Source of the DNA: a bacterium
GTDB lineage: Bacteria > Myxococcota_A > Bradymonadia > UBA7976 > UBA1532
Direction: 5' to 3'
NCBI GenBank assembly: GCA_030426085.1
Contig: JAUHYW010000026.1
Coordinates: 44,251-108,250, forward strand
DNA: 64,000 nt
Shown: piece after piece, positions 31,249 to 40,500 of the stretch
Layout of the letters: each line of letters begins with the position of its first letter
How positions within the stretch are numbered: position 1 is the stretch's first letter
Translations under genes and position numbers: made by a program
Notes under the pieces: model-generated
What the model saw: the letters and a program-made list of their open reading frames with translations, nothing else
What the model was told of the DNA's origin: nothing
Databases searched by the model: none

Positions 31249-32718
31249 TCAGTCGGCCGCCAGCGCGTCGAGCGCCGCGTGTGGGGTGACCGCGCCGAAC
31301 GCAGCCTGCATCACGGCCACCGGCCAGGTGGTCAACCGCGGGGCGCACGAACCCGCCGGGCGCCAGTTGCCGCTCATGCCGATGCCGCCGAACGGCAGCA
31401 GCCCCGAGGCCCCGTTGGTGCTGCGGTTGAAGTTGACCACGCCCACCCGGACCGCGTCGTAGAAGTCTTCCAGAGCCTCGGGCCGGGCCGAGAACAGCGA
31501 GGCGCTGAGGCCATACGGGTTGCGGGCCGCCCGGGCCAGCGCGTCGGCCTCGTCGACGGCCACCTCGAGGTCGACGTGGGGCCCGAACAGCTCGTCCCGC
31601 AGGTGCGGCTCGTCGCCCGACACCCGATACAGGCTGGGGGTCACCCCCGCCGCGCCGTCGGCCTCCTCGCTCTCGACGAGCACCTCGACCGTCGGCGCCT
31701 CCCGGGCCCCGGCCAGCGCCGCCAGGAAGCGATCGCGGGCCGCCACCGAGGCCAGCGGGCCGAAGAACGTCGCCCCATCGGTCGGATCACCCGGCTTCGC
31801 CGCCGAGAACAGCGCCGTCAACCGGGCGATCAGCTTCGGAGCGATGCCCGGGGTCACGACGACCCGCGAGGTCGCCGTGCACCGCTGCCCGCTCGTCAAC
31901 AGCGCGCCCAGCGCGATCTCGCGCACCGCCTGATCGAGATCGGCGTCGTCGAAGACCACCGCCGGGTTGCGCCCGCCCAGCTCGAGGCTGACCTTCTTGT
32001 GCGGCTGATCGAAGGTCGCCTGCCGGATGCGGCGCCCGGTCGCATAGCTGCCGGTGAAGACGACGCCGTCGACGCCCGCTTGGGCCACCAGCGCCGCCCC
32101 GACCTCGCCCCGGCCGTGCACCACGTTGAGCACGCCCGCCGGGAAGCCGGCGTCCTCGAACAGCTCGGCGTAGCGCTGCCCGCACAGCGGCGTCACCTCG
32201 CTGGGCTTGACCACCACCGTATTGCCCACCACCAGCGCCGGGATGACGTGGGTGTTGCACAGGTGCACCGGGAAGTTGAACGGCCCGACGACGCCCACCA
32301 CCCCCAGCGCGTGGAACCGCTGCTCGCCCGGGGCCCCCGGCGCAGCCGGCGGCAGCTCGTGGGGCAGGCCGGCGATGACCCCGTCGATCTTGCCCGCGAT
32401 GGACTTCGCCTCGACCCGGGCCTCGCCGATGGGCTTGCCCATCTCGGCGGTGATGGCCTCGGCGATGCGCTCGACGTGGGCCCCCACCTTGCCCCGGACC
32501 CGATGCAGCGCCGCGATGCGGTCGTCGAGCGACGCCCGGCGCCAGCCCTTCGCCGCCGCCCGGGCCGCCTTCACCGCCGCGTCCACCGCGGCGACATCGG
32601 CCCGCGCCTCGAGCACCACCCCGCCCCGGTAGGGATCGACCGAAGAGAACGCCTCGCCCGCGCCGCCCGCGAAGACCCCGCCGATGTAGTCCCCGCGGAA
32701 CAGATCCTTCACCGCCAT
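31249..32718 (-). CDS. Succinylglutamate-semialdehyde dehydrogenase-like (AstD-type) aldehyde dehydrogenase
   Basis: 489 residues, with a clear GAGGAGG before the ATG. Aldehyde dehydrogenase motifs: VVGPFNFPVHLCNTHVIPAL, VFTGSYATGRRI (cofactor loop), SLELGGRNPAVVF (general-base Glu) and GALLTSGQRCTATSR (catalytic Cys). The Asn-rich NFNRSTNGASGLLPFGGIGM and the late CAPRLTTWPVAVMQA resemble AstD rather than generic dehydrogenases. It would oxidise a semialdehyde to the acid with NAD(P)+. The neighbours downstream are aminotransferases that would produce semialdehydes, which supports the call. The true substrate may differ from succinylglutamate semialdehyde. Confidence 0.85.
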   Translation of the reverse strand: MAVKDLFRGDYIGGVFAGGAGEAFSSVDPYRGGVVLEARADVAAVDAAVKAARAAAKGWRRASLDDRIAALHRVRGKVGAHVERIAEAITAEMGKPIGEARVEAKSIAGKIDGVIAGLPHELPPAAPGAPGEQRFHALGVVGVVGPFNFPVHLCNTHVIPALVVGNTVVVKPSEVTPLCGQRYAELFEDAGFPAGVLNVVHGRGEVGAALVAQAGVDGVVFTGSYATGRRIRQATFDQPHKKVSLELGGRNPAVVFDDADLDQAVREIALGALLTSGQRCTATSRVVVTPGIAPKLIARLTALFSAAKPGDPTDGATFFGPLASVAARDRFLAALAGAREAPTVEVLVESEEADGAAGVTPSLYRVSGDEPHLRDELFGPHVDLEVAVDEADALARAARNPYGLSASLFSARPEALEDFYDAVRVGVVNFNRSTNGASGLLPFGGIGMSGNWRPAGSCAPRLTTWPVAVMQAAFGAVTPHAALDALAAD

Positions 32719-32734
32719 CTCGCCTCCTCGTCGC

Positions 32735-33811
32735 TCATCGACCGCGCCGCCCGGGCAGGCTCAGCCCCAGCTTGCGCATCGCGCTCTTCAGATCGGTCCA
32801 CACCTGCCGCTTGCTCTGCGGATGCTGGGCCAGCGCGTTGGGGTGGAAGGTCGCCAGCACCGGCACCCCGCCGTGGGCGTGCCACTGCCCGCGCAGGTGG
32901 GGGAGCTGCTGCGCCACGCCCGAGAGCTGGCGGGCGGCGACCCCGCCCAGGGCGATGATCACCTCGGGGCGCACGATCGCGATCTGCCGCTCCAGGAAGC
33001 CGCCGCAGGCCTCGAGCCCCGGATCGGGCCCCTGCTCGGGGTCGTGACACTTCACCAGATGGGTCAGGTACACCTGCGAGCGATCGAGCCCCATCGCCCG
33101 CACCATGCGCCCGAGGAGCTGCCCGGCGTCATCGACGAACGGCAGCCCCACCTGATCATCGGCCCGACCCGGCTGATCGGCGACGAACATCACCCGGGCC
33201 TGCGGGTGCCCCGCGCCGAACACCAGCTCGGTGCGCCCTTGGTGCAGCGGGCAGCGGGTGCAGGCCCCGATCTCGTCCCGCAGGACGCGCAGCGCCGCGG
33301 CGGCGGTCGGGGTGTCGCCCTCGACGGACGGCAGCGCGGACGGCGGGGGGCTCGCCGCGGGCTCCACCGGCGCCGCGGACGCCGCCGCCGGAGACCCGGA
33401 CGGCGCGGTCGGCCTCGGCGCGGCGGGCGGCGCCGACGGCGCGCTCGACGGATCGGGCTGCGGTGCCGAGCGCGGGGCGGCCTGCGGCGGAGGTCCCTTC
33501 GCCCGCCGCCGGGCCGCCGCGGGCGTCGCCGCCCCCGCCGCCTCGGCCAGCTTCGCGAACCCGGCCGGCGCCGCCCGGGGGGCATCCCGCCGATCGCCGG
33601 GCGTCGCGCCGCCTCTGGAGGCCCTGGCTCCCGGCGCCCTGTCTCCCGGCGCCCCGTCCCCCGGCGCGCTGTCGGCGATGCGCCCCAGCGGCGGCACCCG
33701 GAACCCCTCGGGCACCGGCAGCGCCGCGTCCCCCGTCTCGAGGTGCCACTCCAGCGCGCCCCGGGCCGCGGCGACCCACTGCCGCAGATGATCGGCGACC
33801 GTCCCGCCCAT
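32735..33811 (-). CDS. Uracil-DNA glycosylase superfamily protein (family 4/5-like, Fe-S) with Pro/Ala linker
   Basis: 358 residues. A short N-terminal helix and about 130 residues of Pro/Ala-rich linker precede a UDG domain: CTRCPLHQGRTELVFGAG (first Fe-S cysteines), ADQPGRADDQVGLPFVDDAG (active-site block), YLTHLVKCHDP and CGGFLERQIAIVRPE (remaining cysteines), and LATFHPNALAQHP. The family removes uracil from DNA. The usual NxVKC motif reads HLVKC, and the active-site Asp/Glu spacing differs slightly from textbook family 4. The start at 33811 shares one base with the stop of coaBC (TGATG), so it is co-translated. Confidence 0.8.
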   Translation of the reverse strand: MGGTVADHLRQWVAAARGALEWHLETGDAALPVPEGFRVPPLGRIADSAPGDGAPGDRAPGARASRGGATPGDRRDAPRAAPAGFAKLAEAAGAATPAAARRRAKGPPPQAAPRSAPQPDPSSAPSAPPAAPRPTAPSGSPAAASAAPVEPAASPPPSALPSVEGDTPTAAAALRVLRDEIGACTRCPLHQGRTELVFGAGHPQARVMFVADQPGRADDQVGLPFVDDAGQLLGRMVRAMGLDRSQVYLTHLVKCHDPEQGPDPGLEACGGFLERQIAIVRPEVIIALGGVAARQLSGVAQQLPHLRGQWHAHGGVPVLATFHPNALAQHPQSKRQVWTDLKSAMRKLGLSLPGRRGR

Positions 33812-35040
33812 CAGCCCCCGCCCTCGGCCAGCCGCCCGGCCAGCCAGCCCACGATCGCCTCGGCCACCGCCGCCTTGCTCATCATCGGCAGCGCCTCGAC
33901 CCGCTCCGGCCCGACCAGCCACACCCGGTTGTCATCCCCGGCGAACCCGGCCCCCGGCGCGCTGACGTCGTTGCCCACGATCAGATCGACCCGCTTGGCG
34001 AACAGCTTCGCCCGCGCCGCAGCCACCGGATCACCCGTCTCGGCGGCGAAGCCCACCAGCACCGGCCGCGCGTCGCCCGCCGTCGCCCGAGCCGCGCCCA
34101 GCTCGGCGAGGATGTCCGGGTTGCGCACCATGCGCGCCGTCCACTCATCACCGCTCTTCTTGCGCTTGCTCTCGCTGACCTCGGCCGGCCGCCAGTCGGC
34201 CACCGCCGCGGTCATCACCACCCCGTCGGCCCCGGCCGACCGGGCCACCATCGCCCCGTGCATCTCCCGGGCGCTGGTCACCGCCACCGCCTCGACCCCG
34301 TCCGGCGGCGTCAGGCTCACCGGCCCGTGCACCAGCGTCACCCGGGCCCCGGCCCGCTGCGCCGCCGCCGCCACCGCGAAGCCGGTCTTGCCGCTCGACG
34401 GGTTGCCCAGAAACCGCACCGGATCGAAGTGCTCCCGGGTCGGCCCGGCCGACACCACGACGTGCCGCCCGGCCAGCGTCCCCGCCGCCCGATCGCGCGG
34501 CTTCAGCGCCCCGGCCATCGCCTCGACGATCACCCCCGCGTCGGGCAGCCGCCCCGGCCCGACGTGCCCGCAGGCCAGCATGCCCGAGTCGGGCTGCACC
34601 ACGACCCAGCCCCGCGCGCGCAGGCGGCCCAGGTTGCGCTGCACCGCCGGGTTCTCCCACATGTGGGTGTTCATCGCCGGGGCCAGCACCACCGGCACGT
34701 TCGCCGCGAGCAGCACCGTGCTGACGATCTCGTCGCCCAGGCCGCCGGCCGCCTTCCCGATCACGTTGGCCGTCGCCGGCGCGACCACCAGCGCGTCGCA
34801 CTGCTGGGCGAAGGCGATGTGCCCGATCTGCATCTCTTCGGAGGGGTCGAGCGTGGCCGTCAGCACCGGGTGCCGGGTGATGGCCTGAAACGTCAGCGGC
34901 CCGACGAACTGCCGCGCGTTGGGCGTCATCGCCACCCGCACCGCGGCCCCCGCTTTCTGCAAGGCCCGGGTCAGCTCGACCGCCTTGTAGGCGGCGATAC
35001 CCCCCGCGACGCAGAGGTGGATTGTGCGGCCTTCGAGCAT
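33811..35040 (-). CDS. coaBC: Bifunctional phosphopantothenoylcysteine decarboxylase/synthetase
   Basis: 409 residues, normal length. The N-terminal flavoprotein (CoaC) half has VAGGIAAYKAVELTRAL, ATANVIGKAAGGLGDEIVST and APAMNTHMWENPAVQ (catalytic Asn), followed by SGMLACGHVGPGRLPD with the mobile-loop Cys. The CoaB half has VVVSAGPTREHFDPVRFLGN, SSGKTGFAVA, AAVADWRP, KRKKSGD, VGFAAETGD and VGNDVSAPGAGF. It converts phosphopantothenate plus cysteine to phosphopantetheine in coenzyme A synthesis. It heads the run of minus-strand genes that ends with scoA. Confidence 0.95.
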   Translation of the reverse strand: MLEGRTIHLCVAGGIAAYKAVELTRALQKAGAAVRVAMTPNARQFVGPLTFQAITRHPVLTATLDPSEEMQIGHIAFAQQCDALVVAPATANVIGKAAGGLGDEIVSTVLLAANVPVVLAPAMNTHMWENPAVQRNLGRLRARGWVVVQPDSGMLACGHVGPGRLPDAGVIVEAMAGALKPRDRAAGTLAGRHVVVSAGPTREHFDPVRFLGNPSSGKTGFAVAAAAQRAGARVTLVHGPVSLTPPDGVEAVAVTSAREMHGAMVARSAGADGVVMTAAVADWRPAEVSESKRKKSGDEWTARMVRNPDILAELGAARATAGDARPVLVGFAAETGDPVAAARAKLFAKRVDLIVGNDVSAPGAGFAGDDNRVWLVGPERVEALPMMSKAAVAEAIVGWLAGRLAEGGG

Positions 35041-35121
35041 GGGCCGAGAGGATACGCCCCGGGCGGGCGGGATCACAACGCAAGTCGCCGTCGGGCGCGC
35101 CGCCCCCCGGAGGCCGAAGGG

Positions 35122-36894
35122 TCACGGCTCGCTCGGGGCCTCCCGAAAACACAGCGCGTGCATGAAGCCCGCGCTCGACGGGCAGCGGACCCGGGCCCAG
35201 CGGCCTGCCTGCGACTCCACCGCGCACCGGGCCCCGCGGCGCTCGCGACCGATGATCGCGCTCCGGGTCGTGGGCTCGGCTCGAACCCGGCACCGGGCCA
35301 CCACGACCTCGACGTGCCGCTCGGCGGGCGATGAGGCGGCATCGGCCGGCGCGGCGACATCGACGACCGGCACGGCCGCGCGTCGGCCGGCGGTCTCCAC
35401 CGGAGCTGCATCCATCGGGAGCGCCGCCAGCGCGACCGTCGCCCCGCCGAGGATGACCGCGCTGAGCGCCAATGGCGCCCAATCCCCGCCCTGCCACGGC
35501 GGGCGACCGCTGACGAAGAGCGGCGGGCGCGGGCCCTCCGCGCTCGCCGGGGGTGTCACCGCGGCCTGCTTCCAGCGCCGGGCGACCGATCGACCCCGGC
35601 GGAGCGTCTCTCTGATCCGCGCGTCACGCACGGCCACCCCCGCCATACGAGGCACCCGAGCCGTCCACTGCTCGAGGAGAGCGGCGGTCTCACGGGCGCC
35701 GCGGAAGTCGAGAGCCAGCGCGTCGAGCACAGCGGCTTCCTGCTCGAACCGGGCCCGAGCAGCCTCGCCGATGAAGTCCGCCATCGACGGGGTCGCCCAC
35801 CTGCCCCGGCGACCGGTCGGGATCCGGGCCGCTGCCTCTCTGGCGGCAGTCGCCCCAGCGGTCGCCGCCTCGATGATCGCTCGCCGCCAGGCCTCCAGAT
35901 CCCGGCTCAGGTCCTCACACACCGGCTCCATGTCCCGCTGGAAGCTCGCGCGTCGTGTGCGATCGGCCACGGCTTCGCGCGCGCTCGACGCGCCTGCTTC
36001 GGCCGCGCTGCTCAAGAGCTGGCGGGCCCCCAGCGCCCCGAGCGCCGCGCCGACGATCGGGATGGGAATGACTACTCTCCCGATGGCGGCTCCGACCGTC
36101 GAAGCCGCCACGCCGACGGCCGTCGCCCCCAGGGCCTGCGTGGCGCTGATGTCGCCCCGCTCATACGCTCTCAGGTTCCGGGCGCCGTGCATGACACCGC
36201 TCACCAGAGGCAGCTCGGGGAGGAGGTCGCCGGACCCGGCGATGCCCTCCAAGGACTCGGCCGTCGACGCCGTCAACTCACTGCCCGACACCGGCAGCGC
36301 GGTGACGTCGTCGCCGGCAGCCGAGGCGGCGTGCTCCCGGACGGTGACCACCGGGACGTCGGACTGCTCTGCCAGGGCCGACTCGATGCCACCCTCGTCG
36401 AGGCCGCTCTTGACCTGAACCGGCTGCCCATCGACGAGGATGTCCCACCCCTCCTGGTTGGGATGCGCGGCGAACTCCACTTCGTGCCCGACCGTCGTCA
36501 GGTGATCCGCGGCCAGGAGCTCGCCCAGCGAGCCTTTGTATTGCGACACCAAGCCCGCGAAGGCGGCGTCGCCTCTTGCCGTGACCTCAGCGATGTGAGC
36601 CTGCAACGCAGCGAAGCTCTGAAACGCGCGATCGCCATGGGCGAGGTCGATCGCGTCGAGGATTCGAGGATCGATACGGGCCAGCGCTACGCCGATATCG
36701 AGCAATGAGGCGATCGCGATCTCCGCGAGGACGGGGCCCCGGGTCCCCCACCGTAGGCCGGGCGTATCGCGCGGCGGCGCACCGGGCAGCGGGGCATGCA
36801 GCTTCTCGAGCCGCCGGCCGATGAGCCACGTCCGCGCAGCGCCGGCAGCGGAGACCGTCGCCATGCACGCCGTCGCGATGCCCAATCCGATCAT
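35122..36894 (-). CDS. Membrane-anchored protein with nuclease-like motif and SH3-like tail
   Basis: 590 residues. It begins with a hydrophobic segment (MIGLGIATACMATVSAAGAA). Around residues 110-160, YKGSLGELLAADHL, GHEVEFAAHPNQEGWDILVD and PVQVKSG fit the order E, then D, then Q-V-K of a PD-(D/E)xK (Mrr/Holliday-resolvase-like) nuclease fold. A Gly/Ala-rich hydrophobic stretch (GVAASTVGAAIGRVVIPIPI) and a second membrane helix near LALSAVILGGATVALAALP follow. The end (CRVRAEPTTRSAIIGRERRG, WARVRC) resembles a bacterial SH3 domain. This mix is unusual. A toxin, processing nuclease or inactive scaffold are all possible. Confidence 0.6.
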   Translation of the reverse strand: MIGLGIATACMATVSAAGAARTWLIGRRLEKLHAPLPGAPPRDTPGLRWGTRGPVLAEIAIASLLDIGVALARIDPRILDAIDLAHGDRAFQSFAALQAHIAEVTARGDAAFAGLVSQYKGSLGELLAADHLTTVGHEVEFAAHPNQEGWDILVDGQPVQVKSGLDEGGIESALAEQSDVPVVTVREHAASAAGDDVTALPVSGSELTASTAESLEGIAGSGDLLPELPLVSGVMHGARNLRAYERGDISATQALGATAVGVAASTVGAAIGRVVIPIPIVGAALGALGARQLLSSAAEAGASSAREAVADRTRRASFQRDMEPVCEDLSRDLEAWRRAIIEAATAGATAAREAAARIPTGRRGRWATPSMADFIGEAARARFEQEAAVLDALALDFRGARETAALLEQWTARVPRMAGVAVRDARIRETLRRGRSVARRWKQAAVTPPASAEGPRPPLFVSGRPPWQGGDWAPLALSAVILGGATVALAALPMDAAPVETAGRRAAVPVVDVAAPADAASSPAERHVEVVVARCRVRAEPTTRSAIIGRERRGARCAVESQAGRWARVRCPSSAGFMHALCFREAPSEP

Positions 36895-37025
36895 ATGGCC
36901 AAGCCTCGACCCATGTCCTGACAGCGCCGGGTATCATGCCGGTCGGCCTCTGTCGAGGCGCTCCCTGGAGGTCGGCTGCGCCGCGGGCGGGGTGTGACCG
37001 AGCGCACCCGAGGGCCCGTCGAGCC

Positions 37026-37376
37026 CTACCGCTCGCGCAGGCGGTCGCGGGCGTCGCGGCGCTCATCTCGCCGAAGCGGCTCAGTGACGGATGAAGCGGC
37101 GGCGGTCGTCGGGCGGCATCTCGATCAGGCGGCGGAACAGGGCCCGCACCTGGGCCCGGCGGGTGGGGGACAAGTCGCGGTAGCGGTCGAAGTTGCGCCG
37201 CATGACGCTGCGCTCGGACGGGGTCAGCGCCCGGAAGGCCGACCACTGACGGCGCAGGGTCTCGAGCTCGGCGGCGGGCAGCGCCTCGAAGCGGGCCCAG
37301 CGCGCACGCAACTCGGCCCGGCGCTCGGGTGCATGCCCTCGAGGCGCTGCATGCGACGGCGCATCTCGGCCCGGTT
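37026..37376 (-). pseudogene. DUF3106 gene remnant
   Basis: This closely matches the 3' two-thirds of the intact DUF3106 gene at 43817-44395. The best-preserved frame reads RSVMRRNFDRYRDLSPTRRA and LRRQWSAFRALTPSERSVMR. A one-base deletion near 37330 and several small deletions near the 3' end (37040-37090) break the frame, and the signal peptide is missing. It lies in the same orientation as the intact gene, so the two copies flank the SIR2-CHAT gene and its repeat array as direct repeats of about 350 bp. Confidence 0.8.
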
Positions 37377-37531
37377 CACGGTGCCGGGCACATGCTCCAC
37401 GCCGGGCAGTTCATGGGGGAGTGATGGCGGGGCGCCGCGTGGCGCTGCGCTGCGCCGTCACCCGCGCCCGGCCCCCGGGCATCCCCCGTCGAGCGGGTCA
37501 TGATCGCCCATGCGCGCCCCCACGCCTTCGT

Positions 37532-40500
37532 CTACCGCTGCGACCGCCCGAGCCCGTCGAGCAGCGCCCGGAAGTGCGCGGCGGCGTCGGCCTGCCCCAC
37601 CTGCTCGGCGATCGCCCGCGCGCGCTCGAGGTGCGGCCGCGCGTCCTCGGCCCGACCGGACGCCGCGTAGAGCTGGCCCAGCAGCCCCCGGGCCGACGCT
37701 TCGTCGGCGACATCCCCCGCCTCGACGGCGGCGGGCACCCGCGCCTCCAGGTCGGCGATGGCCCCCGCGGCGTCGCCCGCCTGGAGCTTCGCCATGGCCG
37801 ACCGCACCGTCGGCGCGCCCGACCCGTCGCCCGCCCCCCCCCCCCCGAGCTGTGCGATGAGCCGCGCGACCGCCTGGGTGGACGGATGCGCCGGCCCCAG
37901 CGCCGCCCGGAACACCGCCCCGGCGTGGGTCAGCAGGGCCAGCGCCTCCTGCGTGCGGCCGACGGCGGCCAGCATCTGCCCCAGCGCCCATTCATTCTCT
38001 GCGGTCAGGTAGTGATCGCGCGTGCCATACATCCGAAACCGGATGCCGATGACATGCTCCAGGGTGGAGATGGCCCTGGCCCGATCGCCGGCTTGCCAGA
38101 GCACCACCGCGAGCGCGTGCAGCGACGCCGCCACCGAAGGGTGCTCCTCCGTCCCGAACACCGCTGCCAAAATCTCCAGCGAACGCTCCAGCCTCGAACG
38201 CGCCCCCCCGAGGTCACCCTGCGCTTCCATCACACCCGCCAGCGCGTGCAGCGACGCCGCCACATCCGGGTGCTCCTCCGTCCCGAACACCGCTGCCTTT
38301 ATCTCCAGCGAACGCTCCAGCCTCGAACGCGCCCCCCCGAGGTCACCCTGCGCACGAAGCACACCCGCCAGCGCGTGCAGCGACGCCGCCACATCCGGGT
38401 GCTCCTCCGTCCCGAACACCGCTGCTGAAATCTCCAGCGAACGCTCCAGCCTCGAACGCGCCCCCCCGAGGTCACCCTGCGCACGAAGCACACCCGCCAA
38501 CTCGTGCAGAGCAGCAGCGAGCTCACCATGCTTTGGCGGCTGCAACTGCGCCAGCACATCCACCGCACGCTCGAGAGCACCCCGGGCGCTGGACAGACGA
38601 CCCCGCGCCTGATGCCATTGGGCGAGGGTCGCGAGGGTGAACCCGAGGTCGCCTGGAGCGACCAGCCCGCTCGCCCGCTCCAGGTCACCGACGGGGTCGT
38701 CCAGCTTCGCGTTGGCCTGCCACCCGAGCTGCACTCGATAGGTCAGCCCCATCCCCAGCGCCTCGCCGGAGGGCCCGGCCCGCAGCACCGCCTCCACCTG
38801 CGCCAACGCCTCCCGATAGCGCCCGGCGCGCCGCAGCGCCAGCACGAGCAGCCGCGCCAGCGGCCACGCCGCGTCGGCCTCGCCCGCCGCCAGCAGGTGC
38901 TCGATCGCCGGCAGCAGCAGCGCCCCCGCGCTCCGCTCTTCGAACGCCCCGGCCAGCCACCGCCCCACGACCCGGTGCGCCCGGGCCGCGTCCCCGCCCC
39001 ACCGGGGCCCGATCGCCGCCCGCACCAGCCCGTGCGGCGCCCACCACGTCTCGCCCGCCTCGGCCAGCACGTCCGGGCTCAAGAGCCCCATGTCGACCAG
39101 CGCCGTCGCCGCCTCGGCGTCCCCCAGCGCCGCCACCGCGCCCCACGGCACCGGCCGGCTCAAGACACAGCACGCCCCCAGGTGGGCCCGGGTCCCGGCC
39201 GGCAGCGCGTCGTACAGCCGGGGCAGCAGCAGATCGGCGTCGACCTTCTCGCCCACCCCGGCCAGCGCCGGCTCCAGCACCTCGCCCCGCCAGTCCCGGC
39301 CGTCGTACTCGGCGTAGGGCCCGCTGCGCCGGGCCACCGCCGCGGCCCGCTGCGCCACCAGCGCGTCGAGCCACTGCACCGTGCGGGGGTGCCCGTCGAT
39401 GCGGCCGGCCAGCCACTCGGCGTGCTCGAACGGCACCCGCCCCAGCGTCGGCATCCAGCGCAGCAGGCGCACCACGTCGGCCACCCGCATCGGCGGCAGC
39501 GGCACCAGCGCCGCGCCCGGGGTATGCCGGGGCACGTAGCGGCTGCTCGCCAGCACCCCGAACCGCCCCGCCGGCGCGCAGGCCGCCGCCAGCGTCTCCC
39601 AGAAGACCCGGGCCTCGTCGTCGACCCACCGCCGCACGTCGCCGCTGTCGGCCAGCAGGCTCTCGGTGTCGTCGAGGTACACCAGCAGCCCGCCGCAGCG
39701 CCGCGCCGCGTCGAGGACACCCCGGGCCAGCCCGGCGCCGGTCAGCCCGCCCTCCTGGAAGCCGGCCAGCGCGCTCTCCCAGCCGTCGCGGTCCCACGCG
39801 CGCCCCGGATCGAAGAGCGACAGCTCGGCCCACAGCGCCTCGATGGGCCGCTCGCGCCCCCGGGCCGCGGTGCCGTCCAGCGCCAGCAGCGGCACCCCGC
39901 CCATGCGCCGGGCCAATATGGGCGCCACCTCGGCGCACAGCGCGGTCTTGCCCAGCCCGCCCAGGCCGTGCACCACCTGGAGCCGCTGCCCGTCGAGCCA
40001 GTTGCCGATGACCGTCGCCCGCGGCGTGCGCCGGCCGATGAAGCCGTGGTGCAGCCGCTCGACGCCGTCGGGGGTCATGCCCGCGCGATCCAGCCGCCGC
40101 CCCCGGCGCCGCAGCCCCCGGCGGTGGATGTCGACCGCCCGGGCCTCGCGGGTGGTGGCCACTGGCTGGTCGGCGCCCCGGTGATACAGCGCGAGTTGGG
40201 CCCAGCCCAGCGGATAGACGTGGGTGTAGCCCCCAGCCCGCCCGTGCGGCTTCGCGGCGATCGCCCGCCCCCGCCGCACCGCCGCCCGCGCGCTCGCCCC
40301 GCCGACCAGCGCGGCGTAGAACGCGGCCTCGATACGGGTCGACTGCGCGTCGCCCACCGGCCCGAAGTACCCGATCACGTCGGCGAAGCCCGCCCGGTTG
40401 AGCGCCGCCGCCACCGACGCGTCGTCCCGGACGGGCGCCGGATCGGTCATCTTGGGGTCGTCCGCCCGCGCGTCGCCCGCCTCGTCCCGGGCCTCGTCCT

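Noticed and set aside
38141..38527. A link between the 43-bp array and the 43-codon TPR units (3 x 43 = 129)
   Set aside because: No sequence similarity between the two; treated as coincidence.
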